A stretch of DNA of 64,000 bases from Kribbella amoyensis (GTDB lineage: Bacteria; Actinomycetota; Actinomycetes; Propionibacteriales; Kribbellaceae). Position 1 is the first letter of the stretch; the number at the start of each line of letters is the position of its first letter. The translations under genes were made by a program, and so were the position numbers. Positions 26,214 through 37,760 of this stretch are shown in pieces. The stretch lies in assembly GCF_007828865.1 (NCBI RefSeq), contig NZ_VIVK01000001.1, positions 4,154,001-4,218,000 of the forward strand. The letters are read 5' to 3'. The notes under the pieces are model-generated. The model made no database searches and had not been told where the DNA came from. It was given only the letters and a program-made list of their open reading frames with translations.

Positions 26214-27209
26214 ATGCCCCCGAGCCAGACCACCGCGACCGACCGGAAGCCGAAGCCGCGAGCCGCCGCCAGGCAGCGTCGTCGCGCCGGCAGGTGGCGG
26301 CGTGGCTTGATCATCGCCGTCCTCGCCGTACTGACGGCGCTCCCGCTGCTGTTCCACCGCCGCGTACCGAACTCGTTCGGCAACATGGGCAGCCTGCTGG
26401 ACACCTTCCTGCCCTGGGTCGGCCTGGCCATCCCCGTCCTCGCTGTCGCCGCCCTGGTCCGCCGGTCCGCGACCGCCGGGGTCGCACTGCTCGTACCGAT
26501 CGCGGTCTGGTCGATGATGTTCGGTCACCTGCTGATCCCGAGCAGCAACGGCGGGGCGTACGACCTGCGGGTGCTGTCGCACAACGTCGACGCGGAGAAC
26601 CCGGACCCGGCCGCCACCGCCAAGGAACTGCTGACCGCGGACGCCGACGTGATGGCGCTGGAGGAGATCACCTCGGCCGATCTGAAGGTCTACAAGGCCA
26701 AGTTCGCCAAGGCGTACCCGCACGTGGTGACGCGCGGCACGGTCGCGCTGTGGTCGAAGTTCCCGGTGGAGGAGAGCAGGTCGGTCGACGTCGGGTTCAG
26801 CTGGACCCGGGCGCTGCGGGCCGAGGTCAGCACCCCGGAGGGCAAGGTCGCGGTGTACGTCGCGCACCTGGCCTCGGTCCGGATCGGCGCCAGCGGCTTC
26901 ACCTCGAACCAGCGCAACGACACCATCAAGCAGCTCGGCCAGCAGATCGCGACCGAGAAGCGCGCCGGGGTCGTGCTGATGGGCGACTTCAACGGCACCG
27001 CGAACGACCGCAGCCTGGCCCCGATCACGGCCGGCCTGCGCTCGGCCCAGGGCGCGGCCGGGCACGGCTTCGGGTTCACCTGGCCGGCCAAGTTCCCGAT
27101 GGCCCGGATCGACCACATCATGGTCCGCGGCGTCACCCCGACGAAGGCCTGGGTGATGGAGCAGACCGGATCCGACCACCGCCCGGTCGTGGCCGAGCTG
27201 CGGATCTGA
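26214..27209 (+). CDS. Endonuclease/exonuclease/phosphatase-family membrane protein
   Basis: 331 residues from ATG 26214. Basic N-terminus, three membrane segments (about residues 27-115), then an exterior EEP catalytic domain with LSHNVD, MALEEITSADLKVY (metal-binding Glu), VLMGDFNGTANDR and the C-terminal SDHRPVVAEL. This arrangement is common in actinobacterial surface EEP proteins of unknown substrate (nucleic acid or phosphoester). The 246-bp spacer before it contains a CCTCC/GGAGG hairpin near 26130 but no gene. Confidence 0.88.
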   Translation: MPPSQTTATDRKPKPRAAARQRRRAGRWRRGLIIAVLAVLTALPLLFHRRVPNSFGNMGSLLDTFLPWVGLAIPVLAVAALVRRSATAGVALLVPIAVWSMMFGHLLIPSSNGGAYDLRVLSHNVDAENPDPAATAKELLTADADVMALEEITSADLKVYKAKFAKAYPHVVTRGTVALWSKFPVEESRSVDVGFSWTRALRAEVSTPEGKVAVYVAHLASVRIGASGFTSNQRNDTIKQLGQQIATEKRAGVVLMGDFNGTANDRSLAPITAGLRSAQGAAGHGFGFTWPAKFPMARIDHIMVRGVTPTKAWVMEQTGSDHRPVVAELRI

Positions 27210-27227
27210 CCACCCGGCCGTGGTCGG

Positions 27228-27872
27228 TCAGGCTTCGGCGAGGCCGTGGCGGTAGGCGTAGCGGACGGCCTCGGCGCGATGCCGGGCGCCGATCTTGGCG
27301 AAGGTGTTGTTGATGTGGGTCTTGACCGTCGCCTCGCCGATGAACAGCAGCGCGGCGATCTCGGGGTTGCTCAGCCCCTGCGCGATCAGCCGGAGCACCT
27401 CGGTCTCGCGTGCGGTCAGCCCGTCCCGGGCCGGGACCGGGGCGGGGTCGAGCCCGGCGACCAGGCGGTGGGACACCTCGGGGTCGAAGGTGGACTGACC
27501 GGCCGCGGTGGCCCGGAGCGCGGCGCCGATCTCGGTCCGGCCGGCGTCCTTGGTGAGGTACCCGCGGGCGCCGGCGCGCAGGGCCTTGGCGATCGACTCG
27601 TCGTCGGCGTAGGTGGTCAGCACCAGGACCGGTACCTCCGGGTACTCCGCGGTCAGCCGAGCGGTGGCCTGGATCCCGTCCAGGACCGGCATCCGCAGGT
27701 CCATCAGCACCACATCGACGTTGCCCTCGGCAACCAGCTGGACGGCCTCGGCGCCGTTCGCGGCGTCGCCCGTGACCTCGACGTCGGGCAGCAGGCCGAG
27801 CAACGCGACCAGCCCTTCACGGACCACCTGCTGATCGTCCGCCACCACCACCCGGATCGGTCGATCACTCAT
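27228..27872 (-). CDS. NarL/LuxR-family response regulator
   Basis: 214 residues. Receiver domain with IRVVVADDQQVVREGLVALL, phosphoacceptor Asp in VVLMDLRMPVLDG (near residue 56), and TTYADDES with the later conserved Lys in GYLTKDAG. The C-terminal LuxR helix-turn-helix is LTARETEVLRLIAQGLSNPE and ATVKTHINN. It overlaps the histidine kinase gene by four bases (ATGA), forming a two-component system. The divergent sodium:solute symporter gene is the nearest candidate target. Confidence 0.94.
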   Translation of the reverse strand: MSDRPIRVVVADDQQVVREGLVALLGLLPDVEVTGDAANGAEAVQLVAEGNVDVVLMDLRMPVLDGIQATARLTAEYPEVPVLVLTTYADDESIAKALRAGARGYLTKDAGRTEIGAALRATAAGQSTFDPEVSHRLVAGLDPAPVPARDGLTARETEVLRLIAQGLSNPEIAALLFIGEATVKTHINNTFAKIGARHRAEAVRYAYRHGLAEA

Positions 27873-29032
27873 CCCGGCACCTCCACCAGCGTCGTTCGCT
27901 CACCCGTCACCTCGGCCACCACCACCCACTCCGTCCCGACCGGCCCGGCCGTCAGTGTCCCGCCGACCAACGCCAGCCGCTCCCGCATCCCGGTCAGCCC
28001 GAACCCGGCCTCGCCACCGTCCCCGGGCTGCTCGGGGATCGGGTTGCGAACCTCGAGCCGTACGCCGGTACCGCCGGTCAGGTGGACCTGGACCGGCCGG
28101 CCGGCGGCGTGCCGGGCGGCGTTCGTCAGGGCTTCGCGGGCCGCGCCGAGCAGGGCGACCACCGCGGCCGAGTCGAGTACTCCCGGCGCACCGTCCACGG
28201 TCACCCGCACGGTCGTCCCGTGGTCGCGGCGGTGCTGCTCGGCCAGGGTCGCGAGCGCCTCGGGCAACGCCGGGACGTCGTCGGACCGGAGTGCGGCCAC
28301 CGCGTTCCGTGCCTCGGTGAGGCCCTGACGCGCGAGCTTGCGGGAGCGCTGGACCCGGTCGAGCGCGGCCGCCGGATCCTGCCGGTCCTCGAGCAGCGCC
28401 TCGGCGAGTTCGAGCTGGACGCTGAGCGCGCCGAGCGAGTGGGCCAGGACGTCGTGCAGTTCACGGGCGATCCGGGCCCGTTCGTCCAGGGCGGCCGCGC
28501 GGGCGTGTTCGCGCTGGGCGACCCGGGTCTGGGCGAGCAGTTGCTCGGTCTGCCGGGCCTGGATCTCGTACTGCCGCCGGTTCAGCCCGAACGCGATCAG
28601 CACCGCGGCCCACCCCAGCTGGCCGAGCCACCAGGTGAGGTCGCGGTCGAACAGCAGCGCCGACCCGCCGTACGCGAGCGCCGTGGCGACCCCGGCCACG
28701 ATGATCGGCCTGTTCCGGCGGCCCCGGCCGAACGGCATCACGGCGATGTCGGTGATCGAGACCAGGACCAGCACCAGCGCGTTCGACCCGGGCATCCCCG
28801 CGATCAGCGCGGAACTCACCACGGCGTACCCGAGCAGCCCGAAGGCCCACCACTCCCGCGCCGTCATCAGGAAAGTGCCGATCAGGAACGCGGCGAAACC
28901 GGCGGCGAGGACGAACCAGGCCCACGGCTCGGCCGGGCGGGCGGTGGCCAGGACCGCGACGGCGACTCCCGAGGTGAGCAGCCGGCCGAGCCACCCGCTC
29001 TCGCCGTGCCGCGTCATCCGGTTCAGGCCCAC
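27869..29032 (-). CDS. Sensor histidine kinase (NarX/DesK type)
   Basis: 387 residues from GTG 29032, or five fewer from ATG 29017. Five or six membrane segments (residues about 15-150) without an obvious sensory loop, then the HisKA_3 dimerisation box ERARIARELHDVLAHSLGAL with the phospho-histidine. The ATPase domain is divergent, with an N-box around AAREALTNAARHA and the G-box GEAGFGLTGMRERLALVGG. Signal unknown; membrane-stress or solute sensing is usual for this type. Confidence 0.92.
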   Translation of the reverse strand: MGLNRMTRHGESGWLGRLLTSGVAVAVLATARPAEPWAWFVLAAGFAAFLIGTFLMTAREWWAFGLLGYAVVSSALIAGMPGSNALVLVLVSITDIAVMPFGRGRRNRPIIVAGVATALAYGGSALLFDRDLTWWLGQLGWAAVLIAFGLNRRQYEIQARQTEQLLAQTRVAQREHARAAALDERARIARELHDVLAHSLGALSVQLELAEALLEDRQDPAAALDRVQRSRKLARQGLTEARNAVAALRSDDVPALPEALATLAEQHRRDHGTTVRVTVDGAPGVLDSAAVVALLGAAREALTNAARHAAGRPVQVHLTGGTGVRLEVRNPIPEQPGDGGEAGFGLTGMRERLALVGGTLTAGPVGTEWVVVAEVTGERTTLVEVPG

Positions 29033-29192
29033 GCACCGACGGTAACGACTCCGGGGTCACCGGCTGAACAACCCCTGGGTGGAGACCCGGAGGGAGACGC
29101 GGCGCGGGTCGGCGGGAGCATGATGGAGAGCAGGAGTAACGTTCCTCACCGGTAACACCACCATGCGTCACATTCGACGATGCGGAGGGCCG

Positions 29193-30872
29193 ATGCTCGC
29201 GCAAGACTCGATCCTGCGGCTGGACGCGCAGGCGATCGACTACATCATCATCGCTTTGTACTTCGCCTTCGTGCTCGGCATCGGGTACCTGGCCAAACGC
29301 GCGGTCTCGAACAGCCTGGACTTCTTCCTGTCCGGCCGCTCGCTGCCGGCCTGGGTGACCGGGCTGGCCTTCATCTCGGCCAACCTGGGCGCGATCGAGA
29401 TCATGGGCATGTCCGCGAACGGCGCGGAGTACGGGATGCCCACGTTCCACTACTTCTGGGTCGGCGCGGTCCCGGCGATGCTGTTCCTCGGCGTCGTGAT
29501 GATGCCCTTCTACTACGGCTCGAAGGTCCGCAGCGTGCCGGAGTTCATGCTCCGCCGGTTCGGCAAACCCGCGCACCTGGTGAACGCGATCAGCTTCGCG
29601 CTGGCCCAGTTGCTGATCGCCGGGGTGAACCTGTTCCTGCTCGCCACCATCGTCAACGTGCTGCTCGGCTGGCCGATCTGGGTCTCCACGATCGTCGCCG
29701 CGGTCATCGTGCTCAGCTACATCACCCTCGGCGGGCTGTCGGCCGCGATCTACAACGAGGTGCTGCAGTTCTTCGTGATCGTGGCCGCGCTGCTGCCGCT
29801 GACCCTGGTCGGGCTGCACAAGGTGGGCGGCTGGCAGGGCCTGGTGGACAAGGTGACCGACTCCAAGGGCGGCGCCGAGCAGCTGAGCGCCTGGCCGGGG
29901 GAGCAGCTGAGCGGATTCACCAACAGCTTCCTCTCGGTGATCGGCATCGTGTTCGGTCTCGGCTTCGTGCTGTCCTTCGGCTACTGGACCACGAACTTCG
30001 TCGAGGTCCAGCGGGCGATGGCCAGCAAGAACATGTCGGCGGCCCGGCGGACCCCGATCATCGGCGCGTTCCCGAAGATGTTCATCCCGTTCATCGTCAT
30101 CATCCCCGGCATGATCGCGGCCGTGGTCGTGCCGGAGCTGACCCAGTTCAAGGAGTCCGGCGGCGGCCAGGTCGACTACAACGACGCGTTGCTGCTGCTG
30201 ATGCGCGACCTGCTGCCGAACGGCATGCTCGGCCTGGCGATCACCGGTCTGCTCGCCTCCTTCATGGCCGGCATGGCGGCGAATCTGAGCTCGTTCAACA
30301 CCGTGATGACCTACGACCTGATCGAGCGGTACGGGCTCAAGGGCCGCGACGACGACTTCTACCTGAAGACCGGTCGCTGGGTGACCGTGGCCGGCACCCT
30401 GGTCGCGATCGGGACCGCGGCGATCGCGTCCGGCTACAGCAACCTGATGGACTACCTGCAGCAGCTGTTCTCGTTCTTCAACGCGCCGCTGTTCGCCACC
30501 TTCATCCTCGGCATGTTCTGGAAGCGGATGACCCCGACGGCCGGCTGGATCGGCCTGGTCACCGGGACCGGGACCGCGGTACTGGTCTTCATCCTGTCCG
30601 AGAACGGCGTGATCAACCTGCCCGGCCAGGGGGCCAGCTTCGTCGGCGCCGGGGTGGCGTTCGTCGTCGACATCCTGGTCAGCGTCGTGGTCAGCCTGGT
30701 CACCACGCCGAAGCGTGACACCGAGCTGATCGGGCTGGTGTACTCGCTGACCCCGAAGGAGGCCCGGACCGAGGTCGCGCAGGAAGGCGACCACGGCTGG
30801 TACCGCCGGCCGACGCTGCTGGCCGGGATCGCGCTCGCCCTCACCGTCGCCCTGAACATCGTCTTCGGCTGA
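29193..30872 (+). CDS. Sodium:solute symporter family transporter
   Basis: 559 residues from ATG 29193, with GGAGG nearby upstream. Thirteen or more hydrophobic segments; SSS-family marks include the first-helix IDYIIIALYFAFVLGIGYLA, ISANLGAIEIMGMSANGAEY and the FNTVMTYDLIERY region. It resembles SGLT/lactate-type permeases of actinobacteria with unknown solute. A small membrane protein gene follows at 20 bases. It is transcribed away from the two-component system, with 160 bp between start codons. Confidence 0.92.
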   Translation: MLAQDSILRLDAQAIDYIIIALYFAFVLGIGYLAKRAVSNSLDFFLSGRSLPAWVTGLAFISANLGAIEIMGMSANGAEYGMPTFHYFWVGAVPAMLFLGVVMMPFYYGSKVRSVPEFMLRRFGKPAHLVNAISFALAQLLIAGVNLFLLATIVNVLLGWPIWVSTIVAAVIVLSYITLGGLSAAIYNEVLQFFVIVAALLPLTLVGLHKVGGWQGLVDKVTDSKGGAEQLSAWPGEQLSGFTNSFLSVIGIVFGLGFVLSFGYWTTNFVEVQRAMASKNMSAARRTPIIGAFPKMFIPFIVIIPGMIAAVVVPELTQFKESGGGQVDYNDALLLLMRDLLPNGMLGLAITGLLASFMAGMAANLSSFNTVMTYDLIERYGLKGRDDDFYLKTGRWVTVAGTLVAIGTAAIASGYSNLMDYLQQLFSFFNAPLFATFILGMFWKRMTPTAGWIGLVTGTGTAVLVFILSENGVINLPGQGASFVGAGVAFVVDILVSVVVSLVTTPKRDTELIGLVYSLTPKEARTEVAQEGDHGWYRRPTLLAGIALALTVALNIVFG

Positions 30873-30891
30873 CCCGGAAAGGACTGGACCG

Positions 30892-31158
30892 ATGGCTGAC
30901 CAACAGCAGAAGAAGACCGGCGCGTTCGACATCCGGGTGGTGATCGCGGCGCTGATCGGGATCTACGGCCTGGTGCTGACCATCCTCGGCCTGATCGCGG
31001 ATCCGGACGAGGTGGCCAAGGCCGACGGCCTGAACATCAACCTGTGGGGCGGGATCGCGATGCTGGTGTTCGCGGCCGGCTTCGTGCTCTGGGCCCGGCT
31101 GCGCCCGATCGTGGTGCAATCCGCCGCCGACGAGGACGCGCCGGCCGCGTCCGAGTGA
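30892..31158 (+). CDS. Small two-segment membrane protein following the symporter
   Basis: 88 residues; AAAGGA precedes the ATG. Two hydrophobic helices (about residues 17-36 and 51-68) separated by an acidic loop (ADPDEVAKADG), with charged ends. Gap from the symporter stop is only 19 bases, so they are co-transcribed. It may be an accessory subunit of the transporter, as small partner proteins occur with several SSS carriers. No family name recognised. Confidence 0.8.
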   Translation: MADQQQKKTGAFDIRVVIAALIGIYGLVLTILGLIADPDEVAKADGLNINLWGGIAMLVFAAGFVLWARLRPIVVQSAADEDAPAASE

Positions 31159-31260
31159 GCTGGTGATGTCCGTTTGACGAACATCGGCGTCCGGTCCGGT
31201 CCTGCCCACCGGACGCCGGTGTTCGTAGGCTCGAAGTACCCCGATCAGGAGGACTTCGAG

Positions 31261-32028
31261 ATGACGATCACGCACCGCTCGCCGGACCTGTCCGCGCTGG
31301 CCGAGCAGTACGCCACGGACGGCTTCGTGCTGGTGAAAGGCCTGCTCAGCAAGGAAGAAGCGGCCTTTTACCGCGAGCGCAGCCACACGCTGCTGGCCCA
31401 GCTGAACCGGCACGACGACCCGACCTGGAAGTCGGCGATGGGCCTGTCCGGTGGCGCCACCCGGCTCCAGCACCTGCACGACGCGCAGTTCTACGACGCG
31501 GCCTTCTCCCGGCTGATGGTGGACCCGCGGTTCACCGACGTGGCCGCCGCGGTGATGGGAGTGGAGGGCGTCCAGTTGCACCACACCAAGCTGTTCGTGA
31601 AGCCGCCGGAGAACGGGTCGCCGTTCCCGCTGCACCAGGACCACCCGTTCTTCCCGCACCAGTACCACCGGGTCGGCGCCGCGATCTTCCACTTCGACGA
31701 CGCGCCGGAGGAGAAGGGCTGCGTCCGGGTGATTCCGGGCAGCCACCTGCAGGGTCCGCGCGAGCACGACCCGGAAGGCTCGTACCACCTGCCCGACGTC
31801 CCGTTCGAGTCCGCGACGCCGCAGCCCGCGGAGGCCGGGGACGTGCTGTTCTTCACGTACCTGACCGTGCACGGCTCCGGCGTGAACGTCAGCGAGGAGG
31901 CGCGGACCACCTGGCTGATCCAGTACCGCGACCCGGCGGACCCGCCGACGGTGAAGACGCACGACCACTCGCTCGGGCAGGGCATGATGCTGCGAGGCAC
32001 CGACCCGACCCACAGGAGTGGCGTTTGA
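31261..32028 (+). CDS. Phytanoyl-CoA dioxygenase (PhyH) family protein
   Basis: 255 residues from ATG 31261, with CAGGAGGA upstream. Fe(II)/2-oxoglutarate dioxygenase fold: metal ligands in FPLHQDHPFFPH (HxD near residue 123), the distal His in YLTVHGSGVN, and the 2-oxoglutarate arginine shortly after (EEARTTWLIQYR). Members hydroxylate diverse small molecules, including compatible solutes and secondary metabolites. Its stop overlaps the TTG start of an AraC-type regulator, which presumably controls it. Substrate unknown. Confidence 0.9.
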   Translation: MTITHRSPDLSALAEQYATDGFVLVKGLLSKEEAAFYRERSHTLLAQLNRHDDPTWKSAMGLSGGATRLQHLHDAQFYDAAFSRLMVDPRFTDVAAAVMGVEGVQLHHTKLFVKPPENGSPFPLHQDHPFFPHQYHRVGAAIFHFDDAPEEKGCVRVIPGSHLQGPREHDPEGSYHLPDVPFESATPQPAEAGDVLFFTYLTVHGSGVNVSEEARTTWLIQYRDPADPPTVKTHDHSLGQGMMLRGTDPTHRSGV

Positions 32029-32942
32029 CCCTCGCGGACGTCGCGACCGCGGACCGTTTCGTCGACCTCGCCGGACTGCTGGAGTCCTGCGAGGCCGACG
32101 GGTTCCGCGCGGACTTCCTCAGCTGGGGGCACTACCGGCCGGAGTACTGGCGGAACTACTGGCACAGCCACTCGTTCCACGAGGTCTGCCTCGCCTACAC
32201 GGGTGAGGGCCGCTTCAACAACGGTGCGGTGCAGTACGACATCGCGCCCGGGTCGGTGTTCCTCGCGCGACCGGGCGACGTCCACGAGATCGAGTCCAGC
32301 CGGTCCGAACCACTGGGGATCGCGTTCTGGGGCTTCACCTTCCGGCCGGTCGCCACGGACAACCGGCCGGCGGCGGACCCTGGTGAGCCGGGGTGGTGGT
32401 CCGGCCTCGTCCGTACCGGTGGACCGGTGATGTCGGACCGCGTCGGCACCCTGCCCGCGCTGATCACGGCGCTCGCCGCCGAGGCAGCCGCACCCGTTGC
32501 GGGGTACAGCACGACCTTGGCGGCACTCGGCTCCACCCTGGTCGTCGAGACCGCGCGCGCCTTCGCGGTGGACGAGGACCTCGCCGTGGAGCCGGTACGC
32601 CGCGACCGCGGGTTGCTGGTGGTCGAGGCGATGCAGCGGCACCTCCGCGACAACCTGTCCCGGCCGATCACCGTGCGGGACGTGGCCGCCGCCGCGCATC
32701 TCTCGGAGCGGCACGCCGAGCGTCTCTTCAACCAGCAGACCGGTGCGTCGATCATGGCCACGCTGCGCCGCCTCCGGCTCGAACTGGCCGCACAGCTCCT
32801 GCTGGATCCATCGGTCACCGTCACCGAGGTGGCCCGCGCCTGCGGGTACTCCGACGTACGCCCGTTCTCGACCGCGTTCCGCCGCCACTACGGCCGGACG
32901 CCGGGGGAGCACCGGCGGACCGGTGGGACGGAGTTCCTCTAG
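32025..32942 (+). CDS. AraC-family regulator with cupin sensor
   Basis: 305 residues starting at TTG 32025, supported by AGGAG six bases upstream and by overlap with the dioxygenase stop (TTGA). The N-terminal cupin-like domain has HSHSFHEVCLAYTGEG and the typical GSVFLARPGDVHEIE. The C-terminal double helix-turn-helix is TVRDVAAAAHLSERHAERLF and VTEVARACGYSDVRPFSTAF followed by YGRTPGEHR. It probably senses the substrate of the dioxygenase encoded before it. Confidence 0.9.
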   Translation: MTLADVATADRFVDLAGLLESCEADGFRADFLSWGHYRPEYWRNYWHSHSFHEVCLAYTGEGRFNNGAVQYDIAPGSVFLARPGDVHEIESSRSEPLGIAFWGFTFRPVATDNRPAADPGEPGWWSGLVRTGGPVMSDRVGTLPALITALAAEAAAPVAGYSTTLAALGSTLVVETARAFAVDEDLAVEPVRRDRGLLVVEAMQRHLRDNLSRPITVRDVAAAAHLSERHAERLFNQQTGASIMATLRRLRLELAAQLLLDPSVTVTEVARACGYSDVRPFSTAFRRHYGRTPGEHRRTGGTEFL

Positions 32943-33046
32943 GGGATGTCTGACGTTGTGCTCCGCGTCCTCGGCACGCCACAGCGGGTTCACGGACCCA
33001 GCCGTACGGTGCAGGCCGCTGGTCGACACCGAGGGTTGGAGCAGAG

Positions 33047-34561
33047 ATGACCGACGAGAGCCAGGCTTCGCGCGGTACGACGTTCACCAGGCGCCGGCTG
33101 CTCGGTTCCGCGGCCGCCGCCGGGGGAGCTGGAATGGCCCTGGCGGCCCTGGCGCCCAACGTCGAGAAGGCGCTCGCGTCACCGCCGCCGAGCAAGCAGC
33201 CGTCGCTGCGGGACGTCGAGCACGTCGTTCTGCTGATGCAGGAGAACCGGAGCTTCGACCACTACTTCGGTGCGATGTCCGGGGTAGCCGGCTTCTCGGA
33301 TCCGGACGCGATCCGGCTGCCGACCGGCCGGAACGTGTTCTACCAGCCGACCGACAAGAACCCGGACGGGTACCAGCTGCCGTTCCACCTGGACAGCCGG
33401 ACCACGTCCGCGCTGGGCATGCCGTCGGCCGGCGCCTATGCCTGGGACCCGTCGCACATGGCGTGGAACGGCGGCCGGATGGATCAGTGGATGCCGGCGA
33501 GCTACCGCTACATCTCGGGCGACCAGTCCCGGATCCCCTTGCTGATGGGGTACTTCAAGGAGCAGGACATCCCGTTCCACTGGGCGCTGGCCGACGCGTT
33601 CACGATCTGCGACAGCTACCACTGCTCGATCCTCGGATCCACCACGCCGAACCGGGTCATGTGGGAGACCGGCACCGTCGACCCGGAGGGTGAGCGCGGC
33701 GGTCCGGTTCTCACCAACGCGATGAACGTCAACTCCTGGCGGACGTACGCCGAGAACCTCACCGACGCCGGCGTCAGCTGGAAGTTCTACTGGGAGGACG
33801 GCGGCATGAAGAGTCAGGCCTACCCGTACTTCAAGGGGTTCCGCGAGGCCGCGCCGAACTCGCCGCTGTACCTGAACACCAGGACCCCGGCCGCCGCCGG
33901 CCAGTTCGAGTACGACGCCGTCAACGACCGGCTGCCGCGGGTCAGCTGGCTGTTCCCGCCGGTCGCGGCGAACGAGCACCCCAACCAGGGCACGCCGGCC
34001 GCGGGAGCGCAGTACATCGCCTCGAAGATCGACGCGATCGCGGCGAACCCGGACGTGTGGGCGAAGACGGTGTTCCTGCTGGTCTGGGACGAGAACGGCG
34101 GCATGTTCGACCACGTACCGCCGCCGACCGCGCCGGCGGGCACCCCGGGCGAGTCGACCGAGCTCACCTCACCCGGTGGCGTTCACGGCGCCGGTCTGCC
34201 CCTCGGAGCGGGTTTCCGGGTGCCGTGCATCGTCGTGTCACCCTGGACGGCCGGTGGCTGGGTGTGCAGCGAGTTGTTCGACCACACCTCGCACCTGCGG
34301 TTCCTGGAACGCGTGACCGGTGTCGAATGCACGAACATCAGCCCGTGGCGCCGCCGGACCTTCGGCGACATGACCTCGGCACTCCGCTTCCGTGGCCGCC
34401 CCGCCGAACCGCCCACGATGCCGAGTACGACCGGTCAGCTCCGACTGGCCGAGTACGAGGTGGCGAACCTCCCGGCGCCGGTGGCCCGGCGGGATCACCA
34501 GACCCCGCCGTCCCAGGCTCCTGGCCGCCGGCCCACCACGCCGCCGCCCGGTCGCCGCTGA
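33047..34561 (+). CDS. Tat-exported phosphoesterase, phospholipase C / acid phosphatase family
   Basis: 504 residues. Twin-arginine signal FTRRRLLGSAAAAGGAGMAL at residues 13-32, then the catalytic opening VVLLMQENRSFDHYFGAMSG, in which the Glu-Asn of ENRSFDHYFG is a metal/nucleophile site in this family. Later motifs are LVWDENGGMFDHVPPP and the PCIVVSPWTAGG box. Relatives include bacterial phospholipases C and AcpA-type acid phosphatases, released or surface-held and often induced by phosphate limitation. The C-terminal proline-rich tail is low complexity. No neighbour clarifies the substrate. Confidence 0.9.
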   Translation: MTDESQASRGTTFTRRRLLGSAAAAGGAGMALAALAPNVEKALASPPPSKQPSLRDVEHVVLLMQENRSFDHYFGAMSGVAGFSDPDAIRLPTGRNVFYQPTDKNPDGYQLPFHLDSRTTSALGMPSAGAYAWDPSHMAWNGGRMDQWMPASYRYISGDQSRIPLLMGYFKEQDIPFHWALADAFTICDSYHCSILGSTTPNRVMWETGTVDPEGERGGPVLTNAMNVNSWRTYAENLTDAGVSWKFYWEDGGMKSQAYPYFKGFREAAPNSPLYLNTRTPAAAGQFEYDAVNDRLPRVSWLFPPVAANEHPNQGTPAAGAQYIASKIDAIAANPDVWAKTVFLLVWDENGGMFDHVPPPTAPAGTPGESTELTSPGGVHGAGLPLGAGFRVPCIVVSPWTAGGWVCSELFDHTSHLRFLERVTGVECTNISPWRRRTFGDMTSALRFRGRPAEPPTMPSTTGQLRLAEYEVANLPAPVARRDHQTPPSQAPGRRPTTPPPGRR

Positions 34562-34603
34562 GCCGCCTGGACGCGGTTCCGGCTGCCGTTCGAGCGGCGG
34601 TGC

Positions 34604-34609
34604 TATTCT
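34604..34609 (+). promoter_or_regulatory. Candidate -10 element for the leuS leader transcript
   Basis: TATTCT fits the actinobacterial TANNNT consensus and ends six bases before the ATG of the leader peptide at 34616. This is the spacing expected if transcription starts at the A of that ATG. No convincing -35 is seen. Confidence 0.5.
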
Positions 34610-34615
34610 GACTTC

Positions 34616-34642
34616 ATGCGAGTGAGCCTGCTCCTTACGTAG
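34616..34642 (+). CDS. Leader peptide MRVSLLLT of a leucine attenuator
   Basis: Eight codons, ATG to TAG, with three consecutive leucine codons of three kinds (CTG, CTC, CTT). It precedes a pairing region and an intrinsic terminator just upstream of leuS, the arrangement of ribosome-mediated attenuation: stalling at Leu codons when Leu-tRNA is low would favour readthrough into leucyl-tRNA synthetase. It has no ribosome binding site and a -10 at the right distance, so it may be translated leaderlessly. Confidence 0.8.
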   Translation: MRVSLLLT

Positions 34643-34660
34643 CCGTACTGGCATCCTGGC

Positions 34661-34712
34661 GCCGCTGAGCGCCGGTCAGTGCGGCGGCCCCTCCTGTGCG
34701 AGGGGCTTTTTT
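34661..34712 (+). terminator. Attenuator hairpins and intrinsic terminator before leuS
   Basis: The terminator is GCCCCTC (34687-34693) paired with GAGGGGC (34700-34706) and followed by six T. Immediately upstream, CGCCGCTGA can pair with TCAGTGCGGCG, and GGCGC with GCGCC, giving alternative structures that abut the terminator stem. This is the layout needed for a leader-peptide-dependent switch. Confidence 0.82.
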
Positions 34713-34775
34713 CTGTCCAGGGGTGCCATCTGGCACATTTAGGCTCAACCAAGACACGAAGTATGGAGTAGGACC

Positions 34776-37255
<2,480 letters not shown>

Positions 37256-37256
<1 letters not shown>

Positions 37257-37660
37257 TGGACTCCGAGCTGATCGACGTCTCGACCGGATCGGGTGAGGTC
37301 GTCCTCGACCTCACCCGCCGGTGCGAGGCTTTCGTCAACGGCCGCGGCGACGGGCTGCTGCACGTGTTCGTCCCGCATGCCACCGCCGGGGTCGCGATCC
37401 TGGAGACCGGGGCCGGCAGCGATACCGACCTGCTCGCACTCCTGGAGGACCTGCTGCCGCGCGACTTCGGCTGGCGGCACCGGCACGGGACGCCGGGTCA
37501 CGGGCGCGATCACGTGCTGCCCGCGCTGATCCCGCCGTCCGCGAGCATCCCGGTGCTCGGCGGCCGGTTGCAGCTCGGGACCTGGCAGTCGATCTGTCTG
37601 GTCGACACCAACGTCGACAATCCCGACCGGCAGGTCCGGCTTTCCTGGCTGGCCGGTTAA
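37256..37660 (+). CDS. YjbQ/UPF0047-family protein
   Basis: 134 residues. The family core reads HVFVPHATAGVAILETG (near residue 37-53), then HRHGTPGHGRDHVLPALIPP and LGTWQSICLVDTN. It is the YjbQ fold, a small trimeric protein; some members show weak thiamine-phosphate synthase-like activity, but the physiological role is unsettled. The start overlaps the leuS stop, so it is translated from the leuS transcript and shares its attenuation control. Confidence 0.9.
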
Positions 37661-37760
37661 AGGACTACCGAGTAACCCCGCGGGCGCGCATTTTGCTGAC
37701 TTATCGTGATGTTGCGGATCGCGTTACGTTCGCGAAACACGTCTTCGATTGAATACCGGC

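Noticed and set aside
28461..30932. 823-codon frame antisense to the SSS symporter
   Set aside because: Shadow of the transporter and kinase genes; acidic/basic low-complexity sequence.
34561..34775. T-box riboswitch before leuS
   Set aside because: No T-box sequence or specifier-loop structure seen; a Leu-codon leader peptide with terminator explains the region better.
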